Below, one piece after another: positions 26,538 to 36,755 of a stretch of 64,000 bases of DNA. Source of the stretch: Herminiimonas arsenicoxydans (GTDB lineage Bacteria; Pseudomonadota; Gammaproteobacteria; Burkholderiales; Burkholderiaceae_D). The translations under genes and the position numbers were made by a program. The stretch lies in contig CU207211.1 of assembly GCA_000026125.1 (NCBI GenBank), positions 1,240,001-1,304,000 of the forward strand, written 5' to 3'. How positions within the stretch are numbered: the first letter of the stretch is position 1; every line of letters begins with the position of its first letter. Under the pieces are notes generated by a model. It made no database searches, was not told where the DNA came from, and worked only from the letters and a program-made list of their open reading frames with translations.

Positions 26538-29347
26538 GGCGCCTGGTGTTTGCCGGCGGGTGGATAAAACGAAATTTTGTGGCTGATGGCGCTGCCTTGC
26601 GCATAGCCGATACCGATTTTTTTCAACTTGTCCAGGGTGATTTCATCCTCGACGTTTTGCGCGATGGTTTCAATGCCCATCACGCTGCTGATATTCTGTA
26701 TCGCTTCAATTTTGGCACAATCGACCAGATCATTTGCCATGCCTTTGACATAGCTGCCATCGATTTTCAGGAAGTCCACGTTCAGATGCTTGAGATAGGC
26801 AAACGAAGACATGCCGCTGCCAAAATCGTAGAGCGCAATCTGGCAGCCCAGTGGTTTCAGTTTCCCTATGAAGTGCAGTGCGCGCGTCAGATTCGTGATG
26901 GCGGTGGTTTCTGCAATGGCAAAACAGATGGTCTGGTAAGGCAGCGCGTAATGAACGAACTGTTCCTGAATGAAATCGACGAAGCTCTCATCGTCCAGGG
27001 AGTTGCTGGAAACCCTGATTAGCATCACATGCGGATGAGCATCGCGCGCATTGCGAATGGTTGCCGCGTGCTGCGCAAAAGTAGTGCGTATGATCCAGCG
27101 ATCAATGGTCGGCATGAAATGATAACGTTCCGCTGCAGGCAGGAAGGCGGATGTTGGAATCAATCGACCGAACTCGTCTGCCATGACCAGGGTCAATTCA
27201 TCAAACAAAAAATCTTTTTGATCGGAACGAATGTTGACGATGCGCTGTGCGAGCAGATGGAATCGATCATTTTCAAATGCTTTCTGAATGCGCTCGTTCC
27301 ATTTTACTTCCCCTTCGCGTACCGCCAGTTGGTGATCTTCCGGACGATAAATATGCACGCGATTACGACCCGCATCCTTGGCGACATAACATGCGGTGTC
27401 GGCAGCACTTAACAGATCCGGCAAGGACAATGCATTGGTATTGAAGTTGACCAGACCGATGCTGACGCCGATCGGGAATATTTTGTCTTGCCAGACAAAA
27501 TGAAAATCGCAAATTGTCTGCCGCAGTTTTTCCGCAATGCGAATTGCCGACTCAGGCGAACAATTTTCGAGAAAGGCGCCGAATTCATCGCCACCCAGGC
27601 GTGCCAGCGTATCGCTGTCGCGCACCAGGGGTTGCAACAGGGCAGTGATCTGCCGCAGCAATTCATCGCCGGCACTATGACCGCAGGTATCGTTGACGAT
27701 CTTGAATTGATCCAGGTCGAGATACAACAGCGCATGCTGCTTGGATTGGCGCGCCAGTGTATCGATAGCCAGTTCCAGCCGGCGTTCGAATTCGCGGCGA
27801 TTGAACAGGCCGGTCAGCGGATCGTGTGCCGCCTGATGCGACAGCTGAATCGCCAGTTTGCGCGAATCACTGACGTCGTGGAATACCAGCACCACACCGA
27901 TGATCAGGCCTTCACGATTGCGTATCGGTGCGGCGGAATCTTCCACTGCATATTCGATGCCGTCGCGACTGAGCAGCACGGTATCCTTGATCAGTTCTAC
28001 ATTGCTTTGCTGCTGCAGCACCAGTTCGACCGGGTTTAATACCGGCTCGCGTGTGTACCCGTTGAGGATCTTGAACACGCGCGTAGAGGGCAGCCCGACT
28101 GCTTCTATATTGCTCCAGCCGGTCAGCGCTTCTGCAACCGGATTCATGTACTCGATATTGCCCAGCTTGTCGGTTGTGATCACGGCGTCCGCAATCGATT
28201 CCAGCGTGACTTGCGCGCGTTCCTTTTCCGCGAACAGAATCGCCTGCGACAATTCGCGGTCGGATTCATGCTGTTGCAGCGATATCACCATGCTGTCGAA
28301 GGCACGCGCCAGCTGGCTGATTTCTTCTTTGCCATACTTGATGCCGGTACGTGCATCAAGATCTCCGGCCGCGATTTTATTTGCTGTTTTTACCAGCGCC
28401 TTGACGCGCCGCAGGATAATCACGTCGCCGACAAACCAGGCAGCCAGCAAGGCCAGCAGGGCGATGATGGCCAGGGTGCTCAGTTCCATCATTTGCAGAT
28501 GATTGGCGGGAGCAACGATGTCCTTGACCGGAATGCCGATGCTGACTTTGAAGTTGGAAATGTTATTGGTGCCGATCGGTGCGAAAGCGTGCAAGCGTGT
28601 GATGCCGTCGCTATCGGTCAATTCCGAGGTGCCAAAGCCGACCTTGATCATGACGTCAAACAAGGCTTGCGAGGCGCGTGTTCCTATCCATTTTTCCGGC
28701 TCGGGTCGTCTGGCGATGATGGTGCCGTTGCCATCGGCCGTAATGAGTACTGCTCCGTCGGGTAATGCGATGTCGCTGACAAAGCGATCGAGATAACTCA
28801 AATCAAGTGCCGCAAAAATGACGGCTTGTACGACCCCGTTATTGTCGAACACGGGATAGCTCAGATTGATTGCGTGTTTGCGCGTGTCGTTGCCAAATAC
28901 ATAGTCGCCGGTTGCAAATGCACGATCCTGTATTGAGCGTTTGAAATGGGGACGACCGGCTAGATTGAATTTATCGCCCAGCGGCACGGCGCTGCAACTG
29001 ACGCTGCCATCCAGTTGAGCCAGGCCGAAGTTAACGTAGCCTTCGTTTTTTCTCAGGATGCCGGCGAGGAATTGGTTGCAGGTTTTTGCGTCACCGCGCA
29101 ATTCCGGTATGGTCGACAGTACACTTAATAATTGTTGCGCGCCTTCGATGGAACGTGCTTCGCTGGTGGCGGCCAGTTGTGTCAGTTGTTGCAGATTGTC
29201 TTCCGCCATGTGTATGGCTTGTTGTCTTTCTTTCCATGCGCCGTACACGGTCAGAATGACGGGTGGCACAATGGCAAGCAACACTAATACGAGCAAGCGG
29301 ACGCGCAAGCTGTCGAAATTGAAATATGAGCGCAATGGTTTTTTCAA
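26534..29347 (-). CDS. Sensor-HAMP-PAS-GGDEF protein with degenerate EAL domain
   Basis: A 937-residue membrane protein: a first membrane helix at about 14-34, a periplasmic Cache-like sensor to about 280, a second helix at about 290-310, HAMP, PAS (near 380-490), GGDEF (RLGGDEFGAF near 586) and an EAL-type domain (about 680-930). The GGDEF site is intact. The EAL site is not: EAL reads ELT (FDELTLVM, about 717), the NLS asparagine is replaced (IRVSSNSL), DDFGTG reads YDFGSG (about 840), and AEGVE reads AQNVE. A diguanylate cyclase without phosphodiesterase activity is the likely outcome, with the EAL part possibly a sensory or binding domain. Confidence 0.9.
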   Translation of the reverse strand: MKKPLRSYFNFDSLRVRLLVLVLLAIVPPVILTVYGAWKERQQAIHMAEDNLQQLTQLAATSEARSIEGAQQLLSVLSTIPELRGDAKTCNQFLAGILRKNEGYVNFGLAQLDGSVSCSAVPLGDKFNLAGRPHFKRSIQDRAFATGDYVFGNDTRKHAINLSYPVFDNNGVVQAVIFAALDLSYLDRFVSDIALPDGAVLITADGNGTIIARRPEPEKWIGTRASQALFDVMIKVGFGTSELTDSDGITRLHAFAPIGTNNISNFKVSIGIPVKDIVAPANHLQMMELSTLAIIALLALLAAWFVGDVIILRRVKALVKTANKIAAGDLDARTGIKYGKEEISQLARAFDSMVISLQQHESDRELSQAILFAEKERAQVTLESIADAVITTDKLGNIEYMNPVAEALTGWSNIEAVGLPSTRVFKILNGYTREPVLNPVELVLQQQSNVELIKDTVLLSRDGIEYAVEDSAAPIRNREGLIIGVVLVFHDVSDSRKLAIQLSHQAAHDPLTGLFNRREFERRLELAIDTLARQSKQHALLYLDLDQFKIVNDTCGHSAGDELLRQITALLQPLVRDSDTLARLGGDEFGAFLENCSPESAIRIAEKLRQTICDFHFVWQDKIFPIGVSIGLVNFNTNALSLPDLLSAADTACYVAKDAGRNRVHIYRPEDHQLAVREGEVKWNERIQKAFENDRFHLLAQRIVNIRSDQKDFLFDELTLVMADEFGRLIPTSAFLPAAERYHFMPTIDRWIIRTTFAQHAATIRNARDAHPHVMLIRVSSNSLDDESFVDFIQEQFVHYALPYQTICFAIAETTAITNLTRALHFIGKLKPLGCQIALYDFGSGMSSFAYLKHLNVDFLKIDGSYVKGMANDLVDCAKIEAIQNISSVMGIETIAQNVEDEITLDKLKKIGIGYAQGSAISHKISFYPPAGKHQAP

Positions 29348-29398
29348 TGCATGTACTTTTTTAAATGATTAACGGCTTAACAGGAGGGAAATGAGCAT

Positions 29399-29480
29399 GC
29401 CCGGATTGCGTAGTCCGGGCCGGAACGTTTTGGGTATGTAACTCTGCCCGCTTCCCCTCGTGGTTCAGACTGGGGCAGAG
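29399..29480. other. Two hairpins between the PP2C and GGDEF genes
   Basis: GCCCGGA/TCCGGGC (29399-29420) and CTCTGCCC/GGGCAGAG (29442-29480) are inverted repeats in the 202-base gap. Neither has a good U-tract. On the minus strand they follow the phosphatase gene and may act as factor-dependent or weak terminators. Confidence 0.35.
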
Positions 29481-29549
29481 CGGAAAGAGTTTCCGTAAAA
29501 AATCAATCCGGGAAGAAAATCTTGCGCTTGCCAGCGCTTGCTGCCGGAG

Positions 29550-30356
29550 TCAGACGGCTCGCCGCATTTTCTTGACAGTGTAATCCTTGATTTCCTGGGC
29601 TGGTTTGACGAGCTTGACGATGGCTAACGTGCAATTGTCTGCCTTGCTGCCCGCTGCCCGTTCACGTGCCTTGCTGATCAGCATTTCACATGCCTTGCGA
29701 CTGGTATTCATGGCAGTGGCCGCTCCCAGTTCCGCTTCGCTGAAATACTGCCAGAGACCGTCGGTACAGAGCAGGAAGGAGTCGCCGGCTTTCAAGCCGT
29801 CACGCCGGTTGAGGCTCAAGGTGAAATCGTTACTGCTGCTACCGAGTACGTTAACCAGCAGATTGGCCAGCAAGGGATCTCTGGCTTTTTCTTCATCCAG
29901 CCTGTTTTCGGCTTTCAACTGCTCGAGATAGGAATGATCGGTAGTGCGTTTGGTGCAGTTCGGCCCATCGAAACAGTACAGTCGCGAATCGCCCGCATGC
30001 GCCCAGATTGCTGAATTCTGTGGCGTGATGATCAGTAGAACAACGGTGCTGTGCGGTTTCTTGTCGGAAGACATGGCCGATAATTTGATGACGGTGTCGG
30101 CTTCGTGCGCAATGGTGTGCAGAATCTCTTCTACCGTATCGGTCAGTGGCGAAAATCGCTCGAAAATTTGTTGGGCGGTGCTGACGACCTGTTCTGCCGC
30201 CAGTGCGCCGCCAGACAGGCCGCCCATGCCGTCGGCTATCACCGCCAGCATATAGCCGGGCGCCTTGGGAGCCGCAAATAATGCGACTCTATCCTGTTGT
30301 TCTTCGCGATCGCCAATATGTTGGCCGGTTCCTGCTTCTATCTTGTATTGGCTCAT
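29550..30356 (-). CDS. PP2C-family serine/threonine phosphatase
   Basis: A 268-residue cytoplasmic metal-dependent protein phosphatase. The PP2C motifs are in order: GDREEQQDR (near 17-25), VIADGMGGLSGG (near 39-50, metal-binding Asp), AHAGDSRLY (near 118), CTDGLWQ (near 198) and KADNCTLAIV near the end. Members reverse Hanks-type kinase phosphorylation; many sit with a kinase or type VI secretion genes, but here no kinase or T6SS gene is adjacent. The substrate is unknown. It is probably monocistronic. Confidence 0.9.
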   Translation of the reverse strand: MSQYKIEAGTGQHIGDREEQQDRVALFAAPKAPGYMLAVIADGMGGLSGGALAAEQVVSTAQQIFERFSPLTDTVEEILHTIAHEADTVIKLSAMSSDKKPHSTVVLLIITPQNSAIWAHAGDSRLYCFDGPNCTKRTTDHSYLEQLKAENRLDEEKARDPLLANLLVNVLGSSSNDFTLSLNRRDGLKAGDSFLLCTDGLWQYFSEAELGAATAMNTSRKACEMLISKARERAAGSKADNCTLAIVKLVKPAQEIKDYTVKKMRRAV

Positions 30357-30461
30357 ACGTCTGGGTGGATTAAACTATACGGGTGAGTTTGTTGCGTTTG
30401 ATTATTGCATGCAGGCTCTGCACACAGTCAAATGCATGCTTTTTAAATTGTAATAATTTTA

Positions 30462-30467
30462 TACAAT
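30462..30467 (+). promoter_or_regulatory. Possible -10 element upstream of the YdcH gene
   Basis: TACAAT matches the -10 consensus at five of six positions and lies in a very AT-rich patch (30438-30470) containing the inverted repeat ATTGTA/TACAAT. No good -35 box is found at 17 bases, so this is tentative. The mRNA leader would be about 170 bases. Confidence 0.25.
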
Positions 30468-30639
30468 CATTTTGAAGCAGCGCGATGCAGGGCGCTTCTA
30501 TGTGAAACCCGTTGTTTTTTATAGGTGTTTTGGCGTCAGCGCATGGGCATGCTCCCAGACGACGAAGCTTAAGGTATGCATCCGCTGTATTTACTTATCG
30601 GAAGCACCCATCGAATGCATCATTGCCAAGAATGACAAT

Positions 30640-30846
30640 ATGACCATTAGTTCTCCGCAAGCCATTCATCAACGCATTGTTGAACTTGAAGTCGAGCACC
30701 GTGATCTGGATCAGGTAATTGAAACCCTGATCCGTGACGGACGGCATGAAGAGTTACAATTGCGTCGTTTAAAAAAGCGCAAACTGCAGCTGAAAGACAA
30801 TATCACCCTGCTCAGGATGCAGCTGGTGCCGGATATTCCGGCCTGA
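30640..30846 (+). CDS. YdcH/DUF465 small coiled-coil protein
   Basis: A 68-residue helical protein with the DUF465 signature: IHQRIVELEVEHRDLDQVI followed by a basic segment LRRLKKRKLQLKDNI. The family is widespread in proteobacteria and uncharacterised. The ATG at 30640 is used because it gives the usual family length; the frame is open much further upstream without family-like sequence. It precedes the helicase gene by 87 bases. Confidence 0.82.
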   Translation: MTISSPQAIHQRIVELEVEHRDLDQVIETLIRDGRHEELQLRRLKKRKLQLKDNITLLRMQLVPDIPA

Positions 30847-30933
30847 TGGCGCATTGGTGATGATTGATCTGCTGTGCGTCTGCCTTGCCGGCAGCGAATC
30901 CTAGATTTTTAACGTATTTCCAAAGCACTTACC

Positions 30934-32940
30934 TTGACCGCCGAATCTTCTGCATTGCCTGTAGTCGCCACACACGATGCCGAAATCGATCAGTTGTTTG
31001 GTGTTGATAGCCCGCTCGGTCATGCGGTCGGCGGTTTCCGTCCGCGCCAGTCGCAAACTGAAATGGCCAAGGCGATTGCCCATGCGATAGTCCATCAAAG
31101 CACCCTGATCGCGGAAGCCGGCACCGGTACCGGAAAAACCTTCGCCTATCTGGTGCCGTCGCTGCTGTGGGGCGGCAAGGTCATCATCTCGACCGGTACC
31201 AAGAACCTGCAGGACCAGCTTTTTCTGCGCGATATCCCGACGGTGCGCAAAGCGCTGGGCGCGCCGGTTTCGGTCGCCTTGCTCAAGGGGCGGGCCAACT
31301 ACGTTTGTCATTTCCATCTGGAACGCACCTTGCAGAATGGCCGGCTGACCTCGCGCGACGATGTCGGTTATCTGCGTGAAATTTCCCGCTTCATGAAAAC
31401 CACCAGTTCGGGCGACAAGGCCGAACTGTCGAAAGTCCCGGAAACCGCGCTGGTGTGGAATCTGGTGACATCCACGCGCGACACCTGCATGGGCGCCGAG
31501 TGCCAGTACTACCAGGATTGCTTTGTGATGAAGGCACGTAAGGAAGCGCAGCAGGCCGACGTGGTGGTGGTCAATCATCATCTGTTCTTTGCCGACGTGG
31601 CACTGAAAGACACCGGTGTGGCCGAATTGCTGCCATCTGCGAACACGATTATTTTCGATGAGGCGCACCAGTTGCCGGAGACGGCGACGCTGTTTTTCGG
31701 CGATACGATTTCAACTTCCAACGTGTTGGAGCTGTGCCGCGACGTATTGGCAGAAGGCTTGTCGCATGCGCGCGATGGCGCCGATTGGGCGGGCGTCGTG
31801 AGCAAGGTCGAACGCGCTGCGCGGGATTTGCGACTGACTTTCCCGCAGGATATCGTGCGCCTCGCGGTCAATCAGATCGCACCGTCCAGCCTGTTTTTCC
31901 CTGCGCTGGAAACACTGAAGGATGAACTGGACGGCATGATTTCGGTTCTGCAAAAGCAGGCTGAGCGGGCCGAGACGATAGAACAGTGTCGTGTGCGCGG
32001 GATTGAAATCGCGACCAGGCTGGATGCGTGGAACAAGCCCAAGGGCGAAGTGATCATCGGGCAGGAAAGCGTGTTGTGGGTGGAAGCGTTTTCATCGTCG
32101 CTGCAACTGCACCAGACGCCGCTGTCGATTGCGCCTATTTTCAACAAGCAGCGTGAGGGCGTACCGCGCACATGGATATTTACTTCCGCCACGCTGGCGG
32201 TGAAAAACGATTTCAATCACTACAGCGCGCAAATGGGTTTGTGGGACGAGCCGGCGCATTCCTGGCCGAGCCCTTTCGATTACGATAGCCAGGGTTTGCT
32301 GTATGTGCCTACCGGCCTGCCGCAGCCGAATTCGCCTGACTATACGGATGCCGTTATCGATGCCGCACTCCCTGTAATAGAAGCAGCAGGCGGCGGCGCA
32401 TTTTTTCTGTGCACGACGATACGCGCAGTCAATCGCACAGCCGAACGTTTGCGGGAAGAATTCGAGCGCCGCAAACTGCCGTTCCCGCTGATGGTGCAGG
32501 GCGAAGCCGGACGAACCGAATTGCTGGACCGTTTTCGTGCCGCCGGCAATGCGGTATTGATCGGAAGTCAGAGTTTCTGGGAGGGCGTCGATGTGCGCGG
32601 CGATGCGCTGTCGGTGGTCATCATCGATAAACTGCCATTTTCCCCGCCTGACGATCCGGTGCTGGCAGCGCGCATCGAAGCGCTGGAACGCAAGGGCATG
32701 AACGGTTTCATGCATCACCAGTTGCCTGCTGCGATCATCAACCTGAAGCAGGGCGCCGGCCGCCTGATTCGGGATGAAACGGATCGCGGCATACTGATGA
32801 TTTGCGATCCGCGCCTGATTGCCAAGCCCTATGGCAAGCGCATCTGGCAAAGTCTGCCGCCGTTCAAGCGCACGCGTGAGCTGGATGTGGTGCGTACATT
32901 TCTTGCTTCGATGGAGGTCGTGCTGGATGCAGCGGAATAA
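30934..32940 (+). CDS. ATP-dependent DNA helicase, YoaA/DinG (XPD-like) family
   Basis: A 668-residue superfamily 2 iron-sulphur helicase. Walker A is EAGTGTGKT (about 61-69), the DEAH box is FDEAHQLPE, and the Fe-S cysteines are near VCHF and in TCMGAECQYYQDCF (about 183-197). C-terminal helicase motifs QSFWEGVDVRG and GAGRLIRDETDRG are present. YoaA/DinG enzymes unwind 5'-3' and help DNA repair and R-loop or G-quadruplex resolution. Length favours YoaA (about 640) over DinG (about 715). The start is TTG at 30934, as no ATG occurs before residue 44 and the preceding sequence is needed for the conserved Q-motif. Confidence 0.9.
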   Translation: MTAESSALPVVATHDAEIDQLFGVDSPLGHAVGGFRPRQSQTEMAKAIAHAIVHQSTLIAEAGTGTGKTFAYLVPSLLWGGKVIISTGTKNLQDQLFLRDIPTVRKALGAPVSVALLKGRANYVCHFHLERTLQNGRLTSRDDVGYLREISRFMKTTSSGDKAELSKVPETALVWNLVTSTRDTCMGAECQYYQDCFVMKARKEAQQADVVVVNHHLFFADVALKDTGVAELLPSANTIIFDEAHQLPETATLFFGDTISTSNVLELCRDVLAEGLSHARDGADWAGVVSKVERAARDLRLTFPQDIVRLAVNQIAPSSLFFPALETLKDELDGMISVLQKQAERAETIEQCRVRGIEIATRLDAWNKPKGEVIIGQESVLWVEAFSSSLQLHQTPLSIAPIFNKQREGVPRTWIFTSATLAVKNDFNHYSAQMGLWDEPAHSWPSPFDYDSQGLLYVPTGLPQPNSPDYTDAVIDAALPVIEAAGGGAFFLCTTIRAVNRTAERLREEFERRKLPFPLMVQGEAGRTELLDRFRAAGNAVLIGSQSFWEGVDVRGDALSVVIIDKLPFSPPDDPVLAARIEALERKGMNGFMHHQLPAAIINLKQGAGRLIRDETDRGILMICDPRLIAKPYGKRIWQSLPPFKRTRELDVVRTFLASMEVVLDAAE

Positions 32941-33030
32941 ACTGTTACATGATGCGGCACGTTTTTCCGTTGCTTGAGCGGACATGAAAGCCAGTTCGGA
33001 AAGCCATATTGCTTCAGGTAAAATTCACTC

Positions 33031-33768
33031 ATGAAAATTCTTATCAGTAACGATGACGGCTATCTTGCACCGGGACTCATAGCATTGGCTGATGCGCTGG
33101 CGCCGATTGCCGATATCGTCGTCGTGGCACCCGACAGCAACCGCTCCGGCAGTTCCAATTCGCTGACGCTGGACCGGCCCTTGTCGGTCTACCAGGCATC
33201 CAACGGTTTCTATTTCATTAACGGCACGCCGTCCGATTGCGTTCATATTGCGCTGACCGGCATTATGAGTTTCCGGCCCGACCTGATCGTTTCCGGTATC
33301 AATCAGGGACAAAACATGGGTGATGACACGCTCTATTCCGGTACGGTGGCGGCGGCAACCGAAGGACATCTGTTCGGTATTCCGGCCATTGCGTTTTCAC
33401 AGCTCGAAAAGGGATGGGCCGAGCTCAAGTCTGCGGCACGGGTAGCGCGCGATATTGTCGAGCGCCGTTTCGAGACCTTGCCCGAGAATTTTTTGCTCAA
33501 CGTCAACATTCCCAATTTGCCTTATGAACAATTGAAACCTGCGGTCGCCACGCGTCTGGGCCGGCGCCATCAGTCCGAAGCCGTAATCAAGGCGCAGGAC
33601 CCGCATGGCCGCGATATTTACTGGATAGGCCCTTCCGGTGGACAAAAGGATGCCGGCGAGGGCACCGATTTCCATGCCACGGCCCAGGGTCATGTGTCGA
33701 TTACGCCCTTGCAGATCGATCTGACGCAAAATGCGCAACTGGCGGCCTTGAAGAAAGTTTTGGCATGA
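33031..33768 (+). CDS. surE: 5'/3'-nucleotidase SurE
   Basis: SurE dephosphorylates nucleoside monophosphates, and the family includes short-chain polyphosphate activity. The 245-residue protein starts [15 protein letters not shown] with the metal-binding Asp8-Asp9, followed by [11 protein letters not shown] (Ser about 39) and [11 protein letters not shown] (Asn about 92). It begins the surE-pcm-nlpD-rpoS stationary-phase cluster known from E. coli and pseudomonads. The pcm start overlaps its stop by four bases (ATGA). Confidence 0.96.
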
Positions 33769-34631
33769 CGGACAAGGCCAAGCGTTTTCCACTGTCGCTT
33801 TCCTCCCTTTCGGAAAAAGCACCACGCAACGGTGCGCGCAGCGATCCTCAGCATGTTGCGGGAAAGACTGCTACGCCGCAGACGGCGACGCTGAATGCCT
33901 CCCGGCACGGCAAAGCACCGGTAGTACCACGGCAGCAGGACGTACCGCACAAGATCGCCGCGCCGACTGCGCCGCGTAGCGCATCGCTGGTGTCGGATGC
34001 GATCCGCAAGGCCATGACGGCGCGCGTGGCCAAACAGGGGGTGACAGACAGCAAGGTGCTGGCGGCGATGGAAGCGGTGCCGCGTCATTTGTTCATGGAG
34101 CCGGCGTTGGCCAGCCAGGCGTATATCGATGCTTCGTTGCCAATTGGCTATCACCAGACAATCTCGCAGCCGTATATCGTGGCAAGAATGATTGAAGTCA
34201 TGCGGAACAATAGCAATGCCGGCGTACTCAATTGTGTTCTGGAAATTGGCACGGGCTGCGGTTATCAGGCGGCGGTGCTGTCGCTAGTGGCCAAGGAAGT
34301 CTATTCCATCGAACGCATCAAGGGTTTGCACGAACTGGCGAAATCCAACTTGCGGCCCATGCGCGTGGCAAATATCCGCTTGCATTACGGAGATGGTATG
34401 CTTGGCCTGCCTCAGGCAGCGCCGTTTGACGGCATTATTTTGGCCGCCGCCGGACTGGAAGTGCCGCAGGCCTTGCTGGAACAACTGACAATAGGCGGCC
34501 GACTGGTTGCCCCGGTTGGCGACCGTCATCAGGTTCTGCAACTGATAGAGCGCGTCAGCAAATTTGAATGGAAAAGTTCGACGCTGGAGGATTGCCATTT
34601 TGTGCCGCTCCGTCCGGGTACCGTAACTTGA
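33765..34631 (+). CDS. pcm: Protein-L-isoaspartate O-methyltransferase with N-terminal extension
   Basis: Pcm methylates isoaspartyl residues in damaged proteins using S-adenosylmethionine, allowing their repair. The 288-residue protein has the catalytic segment [20 protein letters not shown], then the SAM motif [16 protein letters not shown]. About 75 residues at the N-terminus are extra relative to the typical 208-residue enzyme, low in complexity and rich in Ala, Pro, Arg and Thr. The start at 33765 overlaps surE (ATGA), which supports the long form; an internal start at the ATG giving MTARVAKQG is the alternative. Confidence 0.93.
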
Positions 34632-34675
34632 TCGTAACGACCAAACACCGCTGTAGATAATTGAACGTAAAGAGA

Positions 34676-35590
34676 ATGAAAAAATTTAGAATCACACTGC
34701 TGGTATTGCTGGTCGGCTCGCTTGCCGCCTGCGGCACCACGCATCGCGCCGCACCTGTCACCGAACGCACCATAGGTGGCGCGAGCACGGCAAAAAATAC
34801 AGCAGACGACCGGAATTTTTATACCGTCAAAAAAGGCGATACCTTGTATCGCATCGCGCTGGATTTCGGGCAAAGTTATAGTGAGCTCGTTACCTGGAAC
34901 AAGCTGGCCAATCCAAACGACATCAAGGTCGATCAGGTGCTGCGCGTGGCGCCGCCCGACGCTCCCGCTGCACGTAGCGGCGGTGCGCAAACCGGCGCGG
35001 TAGCGACCGGATCCGGTGCCGAGGCACGCCCCCTTTCAGCACCGGCCGCTAGCACGGCCGGCAACAAAACCAGTCCGCGCGGCGAAAAGCGTCCCTATTC
35101 TGATAGCACGCTGGCCGACATGCAAAAGCCGGAAGGCGCGGCGGTAACCACGCCGCCCAAGGCGGTTGCGTCTAGCGACAAACCGGCAGAAATCCCTGCT
35201 GCCGCGGCAACTGGCGCAGAGTACGAAACCGTATCGTGGATGTGGCCAGCCGAGGGCAAGCTCGTTGCCACCTTTGACGATAACAAGAAAGGTATCGATA
35301 TAGCCGGCAAGTCGGGACAGCAGGTGCTGGCGGCCGGCGCGGGCAAGGTGATGTATGCAGGTAGCGGGATTCGCGGTTACGGCAACCTGGTTATCGTCAA
35401 GCATACGAGCACGCTGCTATCTGCCTATGCGCATAACAAGATAATTCACGTGAAAGAAGGCCAGAGCGTCAGCAAAGGACAGAAAATTGCAGATATGGGT
35501 GATTCCGATGCCGATAGCGTGAAGCTGCATTTTGAAATTCGCCAACAAGGAAAGCCGGTCGATCCTTCCAAATTTTTACCTAGCCGCTAA
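34676..35590 (+). CDS. nlpD: Murein hydrolase activator NlpD, lipoprotein
   Basis: A 304-residue outer-membrane lipoprotein with a lipobox ending LAAC (Cys19), a LysM domain (about 45-90, [17 protein letters not shown]), a Pro/Ala-rich linker and a C-terminal M23 peptidase-like domain (about 200-303). The M23 zinc motif is incomplete (GIDIAG in place of H-x-G-x-D), as in E. coli NlpD, which is not an enzyme but activates the amidase AmiC at the division site. rpoS follows with a one-base overlap (TAATG). In relatives the main rpoS promoter lies inside nlpD. Confidence 0.94.
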   Translation: MKKFRITLLVLLVGSLAACGTTHRAAPVTERTIGGASTAKNTADDRNFYTVKKGDTLYRIALDFGQSYSELVTWNKLANPNDIKVDQVLRVAPPDAPAARSGGAQTGAVATGSGAEARPLSAPAASTAGNKTSPRGEKRPYSDSTLADMQKPEGAAVTTPPKAVASSDKPAEIPAAAATGAEYETVSWMWPAEGKLVATFDDNKKGIDIAGKSGQQVLAAGAGKVMYAGSGIRGYGNLVIVKHTSTLLSAYAHNKIIHVKEGQSVSKGQKIADMGDSDADSVKLHFEIRQQGKPVDPSKFLPSR

Positions 35591-36624
35591 TGAACCACAA
35601 TCGAAACGCCCAGGCGGACGATGAAGAAAACGCGGGAGCTGTACCCGTAGAGCTATCGTTTCAGCCCGTTGATGATGAAGAGAAAGCGGACGATGCCGAC
35701 CAGGGGAGTGATGACGTCGAATCGCATGAGCCGGAGGCGCTTGAAGTTGCCGGCATTGATGAACTGAAAAAGGTTCTTTCCAGCGAGCTTTCCACCGACG
35801 CAACCCAGCATTACCTGAACCAGATAGGCGCTCGCCCCTTGCTGACGGTGCCAGAGGAAGTACATTTTGCCACGCTGGCCAAGCAGGGGAATTTTGCTGC
35901 GCGTCAGAAAATGATAGAACACAATCTGCGCCTGGTAGTGTCGATTGCCAAGCACTACATCAATCGCGGCGTCGTTCTACTCGATCTGATCGAAGAAGGC
36001 AATCTGGGTTTGATGCGTGCGATCGACAAATTCGAGCCGGAGCGCGGATTTCGCTTTTCAACCTATGCCACCTGGTGGATACGTCAAAGCATAGAGCGCG
36101 CGATCATGAATCAGGCGCGTACGGTACGCCTGCCGGTACATGTAGTGCGCGAACTGAACCAGACTCTGCGCGCCAAGTTTCATCTTGAGGCGCAACATCA
36201 CGACGGCAAGGATGCGACGGCGGAAGATATCGCCCATCTGGTTGAGCGCAGTGTCGAGGATGTGCAGGATATTCTCGCACTGTCCGAGCATGCCAGTTCG
36301 CTGGATGCACCGCTGGATGGCGATCCGCAGTCCAGTCTGATGGATCTGCTGCAGGGCGACCATGCGAACGATCCCGATGTGCTGGCCGAGCATCAGGAAA
36401 TGATCGTGCTGGTGCGTGACTGGCTGGACAAATTGTCGGACAAGCAGCGCCTGGTCATCACGCGTCGCTTCGGTCTGGATAACGACGACCCGGCCACGCT
36501 GGAAGAGCTGGCGACAGAAATGCATGTGACGCGCGAACGGGTGCGGCAAATCCAGCAGGAAGCACTGGTCAAGCTGAAACGTTCGCTGGCCAGGACAGGG
36601 GTAAGCAAAGACTCTTTGCTATAG
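35590..36624 (+). CDS. rpoS: RNA polymerase sigma factor RpoS
   Basis: RpoS is the general stress and stationary-phase sigma factor. The 344-residue protein has an acidic N-terminus of about 60 residues, region 1.2 ([19 protein letters not shown]), region 2 ([51 protein letters not shown]), region 3 and region 4 ([19 protein letters not shown]). Position after nlpD confirms RpoS rather than another group 2 factor. Its ATG overlaps the nlpD stop by one base. Confidence 0.96.
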   Translation: MNHNRNAQADDEENAGAVPVELSFQPVDDEEKADDADQGSDDVESHEPEALEVAGIDELKKVLSSELSTDATQHYLNQIGARPLLTVPEEVHFATLAKQGNFAARQKMIEHNLRLVVSIAKHYINRGVVLLDLIEEGNLGLMRAIDKFEPERGFRFSTYATWWIRQSIERAIMNQARTVRLPVHVVRELNQTLRAKFHLEAQHHDGKDATAEDIAHLVERSVEDVQDILALSEHASSLDAPLDGDPQSSLMDLLQGDHANDPDVLAEHQEMIVLVRDWLDKLSDKQRLVITRRFGLDNDDPATLEELATEMHVTRERVRQIQQEALVKLKRSLARTGVSKDSLL

Positions 36625-36641
36625 CCGGGCTGAGACAGAGG

Positions 36642-36660
36642 CGGCACATGCTGTGTGCCG
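36642..36660 (+). terminator. Hairpin after rpoS, weak terminator candidate
   Basis: CGGCACA (36642-36648) pairs with TGTGCCG (36654-36660) around a 5-base loop, 18 bases after the rpoS stop. No U-tract follows, so it may stabilise the mRNA end instead of terminating. Confidence 0.3.
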
Positions 36661-36755
36661 TGCATGTGCGCAGTTTGCTATCATCCGGTTCTTTTGATTT
36701 TCGCCTTCTTCTTTAACGCTAGCCGTTCCCGGCCGGCTCACCTGATTCAACTCCT

